Shown here piece after piece: positions 1 to 10,147 of a stretch of 64,000 nucleotides of DNA (position 1 is its first letter; each line of letters begins with the position of its first letter). Source of the DNA: Tolypeutes matacus (taxonomy: Eukaryota > Chordata > Mammalia > Cingulata > Chlamyphoridae). The DNA lies in contig JAKSZT010053837.1 of the NCBI GenBank assembly GCA_026826555.1, positions 6,599,177-6,663,176 of the forward strand. Reading direction: 5' to 3'. Both the position numbers and the translations under genes were made by a program. The notes under the pieces are model-generated. The model saw nothing but the letters and a program-made list of their open reading frames with translations. It did not search any database and was not told where the DNA came from.

Positions 1-110
1 ATCATAAAAGTGAAATGACAACCTACATAATGGGAGAAAATATTTGGAAACCACACTTCTGATAAAGGATTACTATCCAGAATATGTAGAGAAATCCTTG
101 AATGTAACAG
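1..110 (+). mobile_element. L1 ORF2 3'-region fragment (window-edge)
   Basis: The first ~110 bases match the sense strand of the L1 ORF2 C-terminal region, with the hallmark 'gggagaaaatatttggaaa' followed by 'gataaaggat' and 'atccagaata'. The element runs off the left edge of the window. It is a relic with no usable reading frame. Downstream similarity fades after about base 110. Confidence 0.8.
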
Positions 111-264
111 TGTTGGTGGTAGGGTGGTATATGGGAATCCTGTATTTTATGCGTAATTGTTCTGTAAACCCACAAATTCTCTGATAAAGAAAAAAGCTGG
201 AAAAACATTCTTTTCTTGACTTAGACTGTTGGGTAGATAGTCATGTTGGTGGAAATTAAGGGAC

Positions 265-282
265 AAAAAAAAAAAAAAAAAA
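265..282. repeat. A18 homopolymer
   Basis: Eighteen consecutive A in otherwise unrecognised sequence. It may be the tail of a decayed retroinsertion, but no flanking duplication was seen. Confidence 0.9.
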
Positions 283-439
283 CATTTATGGACTGACATT
301 GACTCCTCAAGGTAAGGAAGAAAAAATGTCTTCCTTTGGTGAAATGTGTTAAGTATTTGGGTCAGTTGTATTGCATTGGGAATTTTCTCCAGCTATAATC
401 CTCTCTGTGGAAAGAAATTTGTCACATATTACTACTGCT

Positions 440-560
440 ATTATTATTATTCATGTAGTAAACAATTATTAAGCATTTACTCTATTCCAATAATTACTCT
501 GAGTTTTTATAAATGTTCTTATTAAATATAAAAGCATCCTACAAATGCTTAGGCAAAGCC
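440..560 (-). mobile_element. MIR-like SINE relic
   Basis: The + strand reads like the reverse complement of the MIR 3' half: 'attattaagcatttact', then a degraded 'ccaggcactgttct' segment, then an 'ataaatgttcttattaaat' segment. It is diverged and short, so the call is tentative. Bases 111-439 hold nothing recognised apart from the A-run. Confidence 0.4.
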
Positions 561-1404
561 ATTTTTTTCTTGAAATTGCAATTATATGTGGTAAAATTAC
601 TTCTAGATAGAAAATGGAGAACTAAACAGATTTGTAGCATCTGAAATCATTACTCAGGAGAAGCTAATGGGAAAAAAATCCTTTGATCATGTTCAAGGTC
701 TTCTTTATTTATTTTGAAAATGTCATTATAAATCCTCTTACGTGTCATTGTGCCAGGCTCTAGGGATAGTTTGAGCATCATATGTTTAAACAAAATTATT
801 TGTGTTAGTAGTAGGGACAGATGCATAACCTCTGGTCTTAGATTTAATTCTGCAGCTTCATATTACTCAAGTTACCTTGTTATGGCAATCTATAGAAAAA
901 AATATTTTGTGAATGACTCACAGAATGCTCTTTGGAAGTAACATAAAGATTGCTTAAATAGTATTATTAGAGTGAAGGACTCCAACCATGTGTTAGTTGG
1001 ACTTTATGATGATATGGTGTTACAGAATTAATTTACATCTGGCATATGGAAGTCTAACTCTTCTAGAAAAATGAAATAAAATATAAACCTCATTTTTAGT
1101 GTTTTGACATAAAATATTCCTGTTATTAGTATATGTTAAAAGTTAGCATTTAAATTTTTATCTTAAAAATTGACTCACTAATTCTCTTCAAGGAACATTG
1201 GTAGTAACCACTGAAGCAACATGAAACTGAAGTTTCAGAAATGGAGTTTCTTCCAAATATCATCCAGGCACAGGCAAATTTCATCATCTCTCTGTTGGAT
1301 AATTTAGTCTAGACATCTGGCATCTGCTGATCTAGATTCCATCCCCATCCCCTTGTACTCATAACAGAACCACAATTTTCTTTGCAAACCCATTTATCCT
1401 CATT
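561..1404. other. No recognised feature
   Basis: AT-rich sequence without a convincing gene, RNA or repeat family. The only reading frame longer than 60 codons (750-941) has no recognisable domain and looks like chance. Confidence 0.5.
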
Positions 1405-1510
1405 CTCAGCCATGTAGTTGGGCAGGATTTATTAATTTATTTCAAAATTTACTAATTGAGTGACTTATATGTGCCAGACACTATTCCGGAATCACACATA
1501 TAGAAATGAA
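1405..1510 (-). mobile_element. L2/MIR-type relic
   Basis: The segment 'tatgtgccagacactattc' is the reverse complement of the shared L2/MIR 3' motif (gcctggcacatagtaggcgctcaat). The fragment is short and L2 cannot be separated from MIR. Confidence 0.5.
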
Positions 1511-1631
1511 AACCACACAAAAAATGTCATCCCCATTATCTAAGGATACTAAAAGCATATAAGGTGAAAGGTGATGTTTGTTGGTTCTTGTGAATAAGAG
1601 AAGCTATCACACATAATTTAAATTTGATGAG

Positions 1632-2105
1632 ATAAGGGGCTTGAAAGTTCAGGAGCCATCTGGTATGGAAGACATGGACACAAACAGCCATCTTCCAGCC
1701 CTTGCTTACCACCCCCCCCCATACTTTCCCCTTCTTGGTTGTTGTTTGCATGCAAGTGTTCAGCATGTTTCCATTTCTCAAGAGACTACAAGCAAACTTG
1801 AGAAGACATTAAATATCAACAAGCCTCAGCTGCTTTCCACAGCACAAAGGTTGCTTGATTATTGCTTTTTGCTCACTGGCAGGGCTCTCTCCCCTAGAGT
1901 ATATAAAAACCCAATACTTGGGCAGCACAAGTGTCCCTCATCTGTGATGCAAAGTGGTATCCACCAACCCTTACCTGTGAATTGGTCCCTCAGGAAACTG
2001 GCCATGATTGGATCACTTCCCCTGCTCTTTTGGACCTTTTATGCTGTGTAAATATTAAGGTCATCGTTTGCTGAAAGTCTCTCTTGTGCCTCAGCCTGTG
2101 TCCCC
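1632..2105 (+). mobile_element. Candidate solo LTR of an endogenous retrovirus
   Basis: The block is GC-richer than its flanks and laid out like an LTR. It starts near a TG dinucleotide (tgaaagttcaggagccatc). A TATAAAA box lies at 1902-1908, and a degraded polyadenylation-signal region (gtaaatattaaggtc) lies ~140 bases further on. A pyrimidine-rich U5-like segment (ctctcttgtgcctcag) follows. No primer-binding site, gag or pol is adjacent, so a solo LTR is the simplest reading. The 136-codon frame at 1641-2051 overlaps it and shows no known domain. The exact ends and the class are not resolved. A C9 tract lies at 1712-1720. Confidence 0.45.
1902..1908 (+). promoter_or_regulatory. TATA box of the candidate LTR
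   Basis: The TATAAAA in 'gagtatataaaaaccc' sits about 270 bases into the LTR-like block, where a U3 promoter would be expected. Activity today is unknown. Confidence 0.4.
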
Positions 2106-4299
2106 ATGATGCACCATATTGCAACTCACCATCTCACCACCATGTGGGAAGCCAGCCCAGTAATGGAAGAGTCTAATAATGGATGCCAACATGGAAAAAG
2201 ACAGTGTTGAAAGAGTCATGTAAAAACAAACCAACCAACATAAAATAAAAAGTTATGGCATCTTTTGAGATTCTGTATTACATCATGCTTGAAGGCAAAA
2301 CTAAAGTAATGTGAGCCAGTAAATTTCATTTCTAGGCCATTAAAATTTAGGTTTTTTAACATTTGCAAATAAATGAATCTTAATTTATACACCAAAATTT
2401 TCAAGAGTCTGAAGTAAAGATGGAAATAATAGTAAATATTTCCTTGCTGATAGCTGAGTTCCAGAGAAAACTAATCTATATTAGCATTTTTTTGCATTGA
2501 TGTCTATAATAATAATTATTTTTAAATAATGTTATATAGATAACAATCTACTCCAAAGTCTATTTTCTTTCCATTTTTTTTTCACATGTCAACATTGAGT
2601 GAAAAGCATTGGCAATTCCTCTAGACTATTTATACACAAGAGGAACAATTAGGAAAATAAGACTTTAACACCTCAAAATTATAATAGATTCCCATGTTTA
2701 AATTTCTATTGGATTATAAGATTTCAGATTTTGTGTTTCTGCACAAATGTTTAGTTTGGTAAAAATGTAAAGCTTGTAAACACTTAACACCATTCATCTC
2801 TCCATATCTTGGCACCTAGAACAGTATAGTTAGGCATAAATGAACTACTCTCAGGTACATATACAAACTGTTTTTAAAAACCCTGATTTAATGTTAATTT
2901 CCACAGCTCTCTGGCCTGTGTGTATTCTAAAACTCATCTATACTTTAGTACCTCATCAAATCCCAACAGATCCAGACCAAATCTGACCACATATTGAAGT
3001 GTGTATTCTGTCTGACATACCTAATAACTGTACTTTGCACTACTTAAAATAAAAAATTGTGCCATTTCTTCAGGCTTTCCTAGGTTTTCACTATTTCTCT
3101 CCCTCCAATTAAATCATACATTACTTGATATTTAAAACTCTGCTCACCTTGATGTCTCTAATTGAAAATTGCAAAATTTGGAAACATTGAATTATACATA
3201 AAATGGGACCAGTGGTGAAATCGTGAATGCAAAATTTCTGACATACTGTTGTTTCCATTTACAACATAAGGTACATTGAATAAATGTTCTGAATGCTTAC
3301 CATAATATTTGCATCTTGCTTATAACAAATTGCTAACCGGTAAGTTTATGGGGTAACATATGGGTCTCAGTTCTTTAGTTGGCGGCAGTTAGACAAATCC
3401 TACATTTTTGCACGCAAATAAATGCTTGAGAAAGAAACTACCCATTTTATGTACTCATATGTCCATTTGGATGTAGGTCAGGAAGGACTTGCTAGTGTGC
3501 TAGTAGCCATAAAAAACCTGCCCAATGCTAATTACTATTTAGTTGCAGGGGGTTGGTTCAGCTAGCTATGCATATGCTGTGGCCCATATGTACAAATCTT
3601 CCCATTTGTGGAGAGGCCAGATGGGCCCTCCCTAAGCATGAACCTTCCCTGCTCCATAGATTAACTATGAAAGGTTTAAATTGCTAGCTTTTGTTTTTTG
3701 GAAAATAATTCATTCTAGCACTCATATCATTTATAGTTATGAAGGACTTTTAAATCTGAACATGTAACAAACCCTATTTAGAATATGCAGATTCTGCAAA
3801 TAGGCCATCACTTTTACTTTAAAGTACCATGTAACCATCATTCTTATTACGTCAAAGATTTTTTTCATGTGAATTTATTAGATTGTTAGAAATGGGTACT
3901 ATGGAAAGAGGTTATATATCTTGATTATCAATATTAACTGCCTAAACAAGGGTATATAAAATTGGGGTTCATTTCCCCCAAACCTAACAATTTGAAATTT
4001 AAGTTAATTTCTGTGGAAGAGTAGAATTTTGATATTTCTATTAAAACAGAATTTATGAAAGTAACTAATCTGTGAAAGAAAACATTTCAGGTGCTAAAGT
4101 AGATATATTTTTTATCTATTTTTTAAAGCAGTGATTATGCTTACTATAAAACATTCTGCAAGAAAATCAACATGAGAAGTTCATCTCCTTGACATAATTC
4201 TTGCCATTATATTTGAATATAATAAAATTTATTTGAAATATTCTGAAAAATGCTTTTCAAAAATTTATATCAAACACTATTAGCATATGTATATATACA
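2106..4299. other. Mostly unrecognised DNA, one weak L2-like patch
   Basis: No gene, RNA or confident repeat is visible. Around 2785-2855 the + strand reads 'cttggcacctagaacagtat' and then a degraded 'ggcataaatgaac', which weakly resembles the L2 3' end. The segment around 3430-3680 is a little GC-richer (gagaggccagatgggccctc) and may be an undetected old element. Confidence 0.4.
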
Positions 4300-4384
4300 C
4301 ATTTTTAAGGAGGTATCAGGGATTGGATCCAGGATCTCGTACATGGGAAGCAGGTGTTCAACTACTGAGCTACATTTGCTCCCC
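4300..4384 (-). mobile_element. tRNA-derived SINE head (DAS-like)
   Basis: On the minus strand this is a tRNA-like head: gggg, a TAGCTCAGTAGTTGA box A, a cttcccatgtacgag segment, then a degraded box B (GATCCAATCCC) and a cctcc end. This is the layout of the xenarthran DAS-type SINE. Only the head is present, and the tail on the left is short and T-rich. Confidence 0.75.
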
Positions 4385-4395
4385 AGTAAGAGTTG

Positions 4396-4494
4396 GTTTT
4401 TTCATTTTTTGTTTTCTTGTTTTTAAGAGGTACCAGGGATCGAACCTGGGACCTCCTACATGAGAAGCAAGCTCTCAGCCACTGAGCTACATCC
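4396..4494 (-). mobile_element. Second tRNA-derived SINE head (DAS-like)
   Basis: A second head in the same orientation lies 12 bases from the first. It has box A TAGCTCAGTGGCTGA and an intact box B GGTTCGATCCC on the minus strand. A T-rich stretch at about 4396-4423 is its A-rich tail. The pair could be two insertions at one preferred A/T-rich site or a degenerate dimer. The second copy keeps the box B better than the first. Confidence 0.8.
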
Positions 4495-4978
4495 TATTAG
4501 TCTTAATTAATGTATAGTGAATTAAATGTTTGATGTTGTTCTCATGATCACATGGCTTTGTATTAACTGCATCTGAAAACCAATAGTTAAATAAATTTGC
4601 AAGGATGTCCTACAGTATGTAATTATTAAAACAATGTCAATATCCTCATAGTCTTTCACATTGTATACTGAGTTTAGTAGAAAACAGATATAAATTTTCT
4701 AAATTTCTAGAGGGAAAGCAGTAAAGCAAGTGAACTATCTCATCCAAATTAAGTCACTCAAGCTAAATAAAAGTCTAAAGGCAATACTGTATTTGAAATT
4801 TGTATGTTGACCAAAATATTTTCAATTATGTCATCAGGTTTCTGAATCATCAGATATGGTATGCCATTCCTACTCACTAAACATTTTCACACATGGTTCA
4901 GGAAATGCAAATAAAAATTCATTAATTCTGAAAGTTACAATGAGATTTATTGATACATTAAGAATATAACATTTACAG

Positions 4979-5195
4979 CAGGAGTTCTTAACCCTTGGGG
5001 GACCAGGGAAACATTTCAGGAGGTCCATGAATTTGAACTGAAAATCCAAAAAAAAAAACATTTTTTTGTGGGGACGTGTTGGTGTATGTGAGATATATTT
5101 ATTAAATAATACACAGTATAGTGTGACTTAGGGGTCTGTGGTTTTCACCTAACTGGCAAAGTGGTCTGTGGAATAAAAAAGATTAAGAACACCTG
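4979..5195 (+). mobile_element. Non-autonomous hAT element (MER33/MER58-like)
   Basis: The element starts CAGGAGTTCTTAACCC and ends with the inverse (GATTAAGAACACCTG), giving ~15-bp imperfect terminal inverted repeats. Inside are 'aggaggtccatgaatttgaa' and 'aggggtctgtggttttcacc', typical of the MER33/MER58 group of Charlie-related elements. It is flanked by a perfect 8-bp duplication ATTTACAG at 4971-4978 and 5196-5203, the size produced by hAT transposases. At 217 bp it carries no transposase. Confidence 0.85.
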
Positions 5196-5203
5196 ATTTA
5201 CAG

Positions 5204-5833
5204 GTTTTAAGAAAGTATGTGAATATATGGATATTAGAGGAATAGGGAAGGAAGCTCCGAAGATGAACAAATTAGACCAGTTCTGACACCTCTAGTGTTT
5301 GTGCAGTTATTTGTTATAAGAATTGAAGTGTCTCTTTAATCTGTTTATCTTTTTGACATTTTCTATACTTTAACCAGCAAGATTTCTATTTCTTTAGTAG
5401 TATTTAGAGGATAGGTTAATCAAAATGAAATTTTTCTGTTAGTAGAAAATAAAAGCAACATGGTGATCATGAATCAGTCCTAAAAAACTCCGAGTGTATG
5501 GAAGAACACCCTTTTTAACATCATGAAAATTAACTTATTGAAAATTGTATTCATAAACAAGCTGGATGATGATAGAGGCCCTTTAAAATCTTATATTCCT
5601 ATATCTTTTTGATGAAGAAAAATAAGCAGTTTTTTCTGTTAGACATAATAAATTATGGTATTTAATTGATCAATTTAGTCAATACTTTAATCATTTCTCA
5701 TTAAAACTAGAAAATATTTAGATTTTTCTATAATTCTGTTCAAACATATATAACAAAAGGAGAATTTTGCACAATAATTTCTGAATCAGTGTAGGATTTA
5801 TTTTGGAAGTAATAATAACCAGAATGTGTATAA
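5204..5833. other. No recognised feature
   Basis: AT-rich unique-looking sequence between two hAT elements. No gene or repeat recognised. Confidence 0.5.
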
Positions 5834-6024
5834 GAAAGGGTTTCTCAACCTTAGCATTATTGGCATTTGGGCTGGTAACTTCGCTGTGGGGTCTGTCTTG
5901 TGCATTATAGGATGCTTAGAAGCATCCCTGGCTTCTACCTTCTAGATGCCAGTAATACTCCCCGAAGTGGGACAACCAAATGTAGCTACAGGCTTTGCAA
6001 ATATCACCTGGTTAAGAAACATTG
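5834..6024 (+). mobile_element. MER5A-like hAT (Charlie) element
   Basis: Contains the characteristic MER5A order: 'gggtttctcaacc', 'cattattggcatttgggc', 'tgtgcattataggatg', 'agcatccctggcttctacc', 'tagatgccagtaata', ending 'ggttaagaaacattg', which mirrors the start. No clear target duplication was found. Confidence 0.85.
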
Positions 6025-6487
6025 ACCTAGCCATAACTATTTATAAACACATTTTTGTCTTTTTTATGTCAAATATGAGAAGTGATTAATAGTAATCAAA
6101 AGTCTTTTGAATTTTTAAAAATAAAATGTAAAGGTAAGTCCATGGGTATATCTTCTGTTTTTATAATTAAAGAGGACAGAACTTTGGAATTTTTAAATAA
6201 TACTTTCTCAAGCATGGAAAGATCCAGAAACATCAAAAATTAAAAATTAGGCAAATTAATCATATTCTACATACTAAGCCAGAAAAGAGAAATTTTAAAA
6301 ATACAATTTGACACAATTGAAATTGAAATTGACTTTTGGCTCATGAAGAAATAATATCCAAGCTCTTTCATTTTAATATTTTAATGTGATTCAACTACAT
6401 TAGCACACCATCTTTCATCAGTAATGGGGTATGGGTATTGGGAATCAAACACCCAAGAAAGCAAAAAATTACCTTTCTAAAAAATCT
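6025..6487. other. No recognised feature
   Basis: AT-rich sequence with no gene or repeat recognised. Confidence 0.45.
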
Positions 6488-6620
6488 GGAATCTGTTTTT
6501 TTTTTTTAACTTTTTCTGTAATAACTTTATACAAGTCAGAATTTCCCATTTTAACCATACTCAAGTGCACAATTTAGTAGTAGTAATTGCATTCACCATG
6601 TTATGCAACCATCACCAATA
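6488..6620 (-). mobile_element. L1M 3'-UTR fragment
   Basis: After a T-run, the + strand carries 'ataactttatacaagtcaga', 'aagtgcacaatttagtagta' and 'tgcaaccatcaccaatatcc'. This is the antisense of the 3' end common to older L1M subfamilies. It abuts the sense L1 fragment that follows. Confidence 0.65.
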
Positions 6621-6635
6621 TCCATTAAATTCTAT

Positions 6636-7835
6636 TCATAATGGCTCTTAAAATAATAGAATAGTTAGGGATGAATTTAACCAAGAAGGTGAAGGGCTTG
6701 TACATGGACAACTACAAAACAGTGCTGAAAGAAACTAAAGAAGATAAATAAATGGTAAAGTATCCTGTGTTCATGGATAGGAAGACTTAATACTATTAAG
6801 ATTTCGTTACTACCTAAAGCAATCTACAGATCCAACGTAATCACCATCAAAATCCCAGCAGCCTTTTTTGCAAAAATGCGAAAGCCAATCCTCAAATTCC
6901 TATGGACTTACAAGAAGTCCCCCCAAAACACAAATTAATATTGCTAAGAAGGAAGAATATTGGAGACCTCACACTACTTGATTTGAAAACTTATTACAAA
7001 GCCACTATAATAAAAACAGCATGGTGCTGGCATAAAGATAGACATATAGACCAATGGAATAGAATTGAAAATTCTAAGATAAAGCCATACATCAGTGGCC
7101 AACCGAAGTTTGACAAGGTAGCAAGTACATTAAATGCAGATAAGCAGTCTTTTCAGTGCATGATGCTAGGAAAACTGGATATCCACTTGCAAAAGAAAGA
7201 AATTGGACACCTACCTCAGACCATATTAAAAAAAAATTAACTCAAAAGGGATCAAGGGCCTAAACATATGAGGTAAAACCATAAAATGCTAGAAGAAAAC
7301 ATAAGGGCAAACCTTCATAACTTTGAATTTGGTAGTGATTTCTTAGATATGACGCCAAAAGCATGAGCAACAAAAGAAAAAGATAAAGTGGACTCTGTCA
7401 AAATTAAAAATTTTGTACATCAATGGGTACTACCAGGAAAGTGAAAAAATCTACAGAATGGGAGAAAATTGCTAACCATATATTTGATAAGGATTTAATA
7501 TTCAGAAAATATAAAGAATTGCTAAAACTCAACAACAAAAAGACAACACAATTAAAATCGGATAAATAAGTTGAGACATTTTTCCAAAGAAGATATACAA
7601 ATAGCCAATAAGCACATGAAAAGATGCTCAATATCATTGATTATCAAGGAAATGCAAATCAAAACTACAAAGTGATAACCATTTATACCCACTAAGATGG
7701 CTGTTGTTAAAAAAAATAATAAGGATTGCCAAAGATGTGGAGACATAGGAACACTTATACTTTACTGGTACCATTTTAAAATGGTACAGCCACTGTGGAA
7801 ATCAGTTTGGTGGTTCCTCAGAAACTTGGGAACAA
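6636..7835 (+). mobile_element. L1 ORF2 3' half, 5'-truncated, decayed
   Basis: Sense L1 sequence covering the region after the reverse-transcriptase domain through to near the ORF2 C-terminus. An open stretch at 6902-7240 translates to recognisable ORF2 sequence ([28 protein letters not shown]). The 3' end matches the C-terminal segment around 'aaaatggtacagccactgtg'. Frames are broken on both sides, so it is a dead copy. It sits in the opposite orientation to the young L1s further right. Confidence 0.85.
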
Positions 7836-8041
7836 AATTAACTTTTTATTATTTAAAGTTTCTTGACTCCAAGCTCTGGAAAGAAATTGTTGTTCTGTCT
7901 TGGGATGGGTTGGGTAAGAGCTTTCCAGGGGCATAACAGGATTGTTATTTATGCATACCCTCTGAGGAATTTTCCCCCCAGTTAATGGGAGTCATACAAT
8001 TAGAAAAGATGGTATAAAATTCATTCCCAATATTATTTGAA

Positions 8042-8385
8042 GTGATCCGTGATACTGCCTTAGTCATGGAAAGCATTTGGATCAGGTTTAAAACCTACTG
8101 GCAAGAGTTATTCTATATGAGAGAATTTGCCCTACTCTTCCTCTCTTTGGGCCAACTCTGGGTCTGTGCAATCACTAATACGTCCTGCTACACCTGGATT
8201 GACTCAGGCTGGTGGAAAGGTCAGTACAAAAACATAAGCATAAATCTATGCATCTTTCTCAAGTAGACACTGAAGTTTTATGGAATTTGTTCAGTTGGTT
8301 GGGTCCAAGAACCCAGAAGGTTCCTACATGTTGGCCTCATCCTGTTGCTTGTAGTCTGTTTCAAAATAGCCTTCATTAAATAAAA
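8042..8385 (+). pseudogene. Remnant of a retroviral env transmembrane subunit (class I ERV)
   Basis: The reading frame that opens at 8042 carries a segment like the region just after the immunosuppressive-type domain of gammaretrovirus-like Env. A C-X6-C arrangement is followed by a short W-I-D stretch; the second cysteine of the usual CC pair is replaced by tyrosine. About 100 bases downstream, in another frame, a strongly hydrophobic stretch rich in L, V and I (about 8320-8382) ends at a stop codon, as expected of a membrane anchor. The two parts are separated by a stop and a frame change, so no functional protein is encoded. An LTR-like block follows directly, in the order expected of a provirus 3' end. 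The call rests on motif recognition alone. Confidence 0.55.
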
Positions 8386-8438
8386 CAAATATTATACTAA
8401 TTAAAGGTATTTGATCCAGCTTCTGTTTTGGGGAAATT

Positions 8439-8694
8439 TGCCAGGAGCCAAGATGGTGTAAAAATGATTGTTAGACAATTCTCCATGTGTGTCTCATCTT
8501 TCTGTACATTTTACAAGCAGAAACACTGCCTTTGTTCTGGATTCTCTTTTAAGGATGTGTGTATGATGAATAGCCTTGGACGACAGACACATCTCCCACA
8601 CCCCCACCCCCAAGAGCACAGGGCAGGTGCTCTTAATTTACAGTTGAATAAAGATGGTCTCTCTCTGAGGCAATTCCTTGGCTGGATTACTTGC
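8439..8694 (+). mobile_element. 3' LTR remnant of the same ERV
   Basis: Starts TGCCAGGAGCC just after a short purine-rich tract (ggggaaa) that could be the polypurine tract, ~55 bases after the env stop. An AATAAA signal lies at 8647-8652, followed by a U5-like segment (gtctctctctgaggcaattc) and a possible TGCA end at 8691-8694. The length (~256 bp) is short for a class I LTR, so it may be internally deleted. No target duplication was found because the 5' LTR is absent. Confidence 0.45.
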
Positions 8695-8809
8695 AGCTCC
8701 TTATAAAATATTAGAATTCCTAAGCCTTAGGTTCCTCGGTTATGATGCAAGTCATTCAACTGACCCTTTTCACGGGGCCCCAATGGATTTGTTGTGTAGT
8801 TATTTTTAA

Positions 8810-9523
8810 ATTATAGTGCTTTTGTCTGGTTTTTGTATATCAGTATAGTTAAGTAGAATGAGTTGGTAAGTATTTCCTACACTTCTAATATTATTTCTTC
8901 CTTAATGTTTGGTGTAGATGACTCATTGATTTTTTTTTAACTTTTTTTTCCTACATAACCATTTAAATCAGTAACTTTCTCCCTAAATTATACATTAGCT
9001 GCATCCCGCCAGTTTTGTTATGTTGTATTTTCTTTATCATTCAATACAAAATATTTTCTAGTTTCCTTTGTGATTTCTTCTTTCAACAGGGATTATTTGG
9101 ACGTGTGTTGTATGAGTTCCATAAGTTTGGGATAGTGTAGATATTTTTCTACTTTTGGTTTCAAATTTAATTCAATTGTGGTCAATAAATATACTCTGTT
9201 GTTTCAATCTTTCTAAATATTTGATACTTATTTTATGGCCGGGCATATGATACATCTTAGAGACTGTTTCCCTTGCACTTGGGTAAAAATGTGTATTCTG
9301 GGGCTTTTGGGTGTAGTACTCAGTATATCAAATAGATGAAGTTATTTGGTAGCATGATTCAAGTTTTCTATCATTTTAGCAAATTTTCTTTCTACATTCT
9401 TTTTCAAATATATTCTTGAGAGACAAATATTTCAAATGTTTAATTCCAAATGTGGATCTCTCTATTTCTCCTTTCAGTTTTATCTGTTTTTGCTTTATTT
9501 TTTGAAGCTCAGTTGTTGTGTAT
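8810..9523 (-). mobile_element. Old L1 (L1M-type), part 1, ORF2 N-terminal region
   Basis: Antisense L1. Recognisable phrases are 'tttgtgatttcttctttcaa', 'ttcaattgtggtcaataaa', 'tgggtaaaaatgtgtattct' and 'tctatttctcctttcagttt'. These correspond to the ORF2 endonuclease region read backwards. The element continues after the LTR insertion at 9524-10147. All frames are broken. Confidence 0.8.
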
Positions 9524-10147
9524 TGTTTTAGTTTGCTAAAGTTGCTGGGAGCAAAATACCAGAAATGGGTTGGCTTTAATAATAAGAATTTACTTGGGAA
9601 AAATCTTACAATTCAGTGGCTGTGAAAATGTCCAAATCAAGGCATCATCGGAGATGCTGTTTTACCAAAGGTCGGAGCTGGATCCTGGACTCTTGCCACT
9701 TGGCAAGGCAAAATGGCGGGCCTGCCAGTCTCTGTCTGCCTTCTCCTCCATGCTCACCTTCTCTTTCAACTTCATGTTACTCCTTGGGCCTAGCCTCATC
9801 ACTTCAGCTTCTCCACTGATTGTGTGCTCTTTCTTGGCCTCACAGAGTTTCTGACTTTCTGCAGCTGTAGGCAATCCTGGAGTCCTCTCTCACACAGCAG
9901 AATAAAATGGCAGCTGTCTTTCTCTGAGTTTCTGCTTTCAGTTCTCCACTTATATAAGATGCCAGCAAGAGGGTCATTCCAACCTGGGCCGTGACTCACT
10001 TAGTCCAGTCAAAGGCCCTAAAGTGATCTAAATAAAAGATCCCTTAACTGAATCTAATGCAATAAAAGGATGCCACTCCCACAGGAATGGAGTAGTTCCA
10101 AGAACATGGTCTTTTTCTGGGATTCACATAAGCTTCAAACTGTCACA
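9524..10147 (-). mobile_element. MaLR-like LTR, copy A
   Basis: A 624-bp solo LTR in minus orientation. It begins TGTTTTAG and ends TGTCACA on the + strand. Read on the minus strand it opens TGTGACAGTTTGAAGC and closes 'agcaactttagcaaactaaa'. This is the same plan as mammalian MLT1/MST LTRs, which open tgttacggtttgaatg and close near a gcaacagaaaatggactaa motif. A palindromic CTTATATAAG at about 9952 can serve as the TATA box. Flanking 5-mers are TGTAT (9519-9523) and GGTAT (10148-10152), a 4/5 match. It interrupts the old L1 cleanly. A second copy is at 22763-23389. Confidence 0.75.

Noticed and set aside
1641..2051. 136-codon open frame on the + strand
   Set aside because: Lies almost wholly inside the LTR-like block with TATA box and shows no protein domain; treated as a by-product.
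6100..6140. Splice-donor-like 'aaaggtaagtcc'
   Set aside because: No acceptor or open coding block upstream; the preceding sequence is AT-rich with stops.
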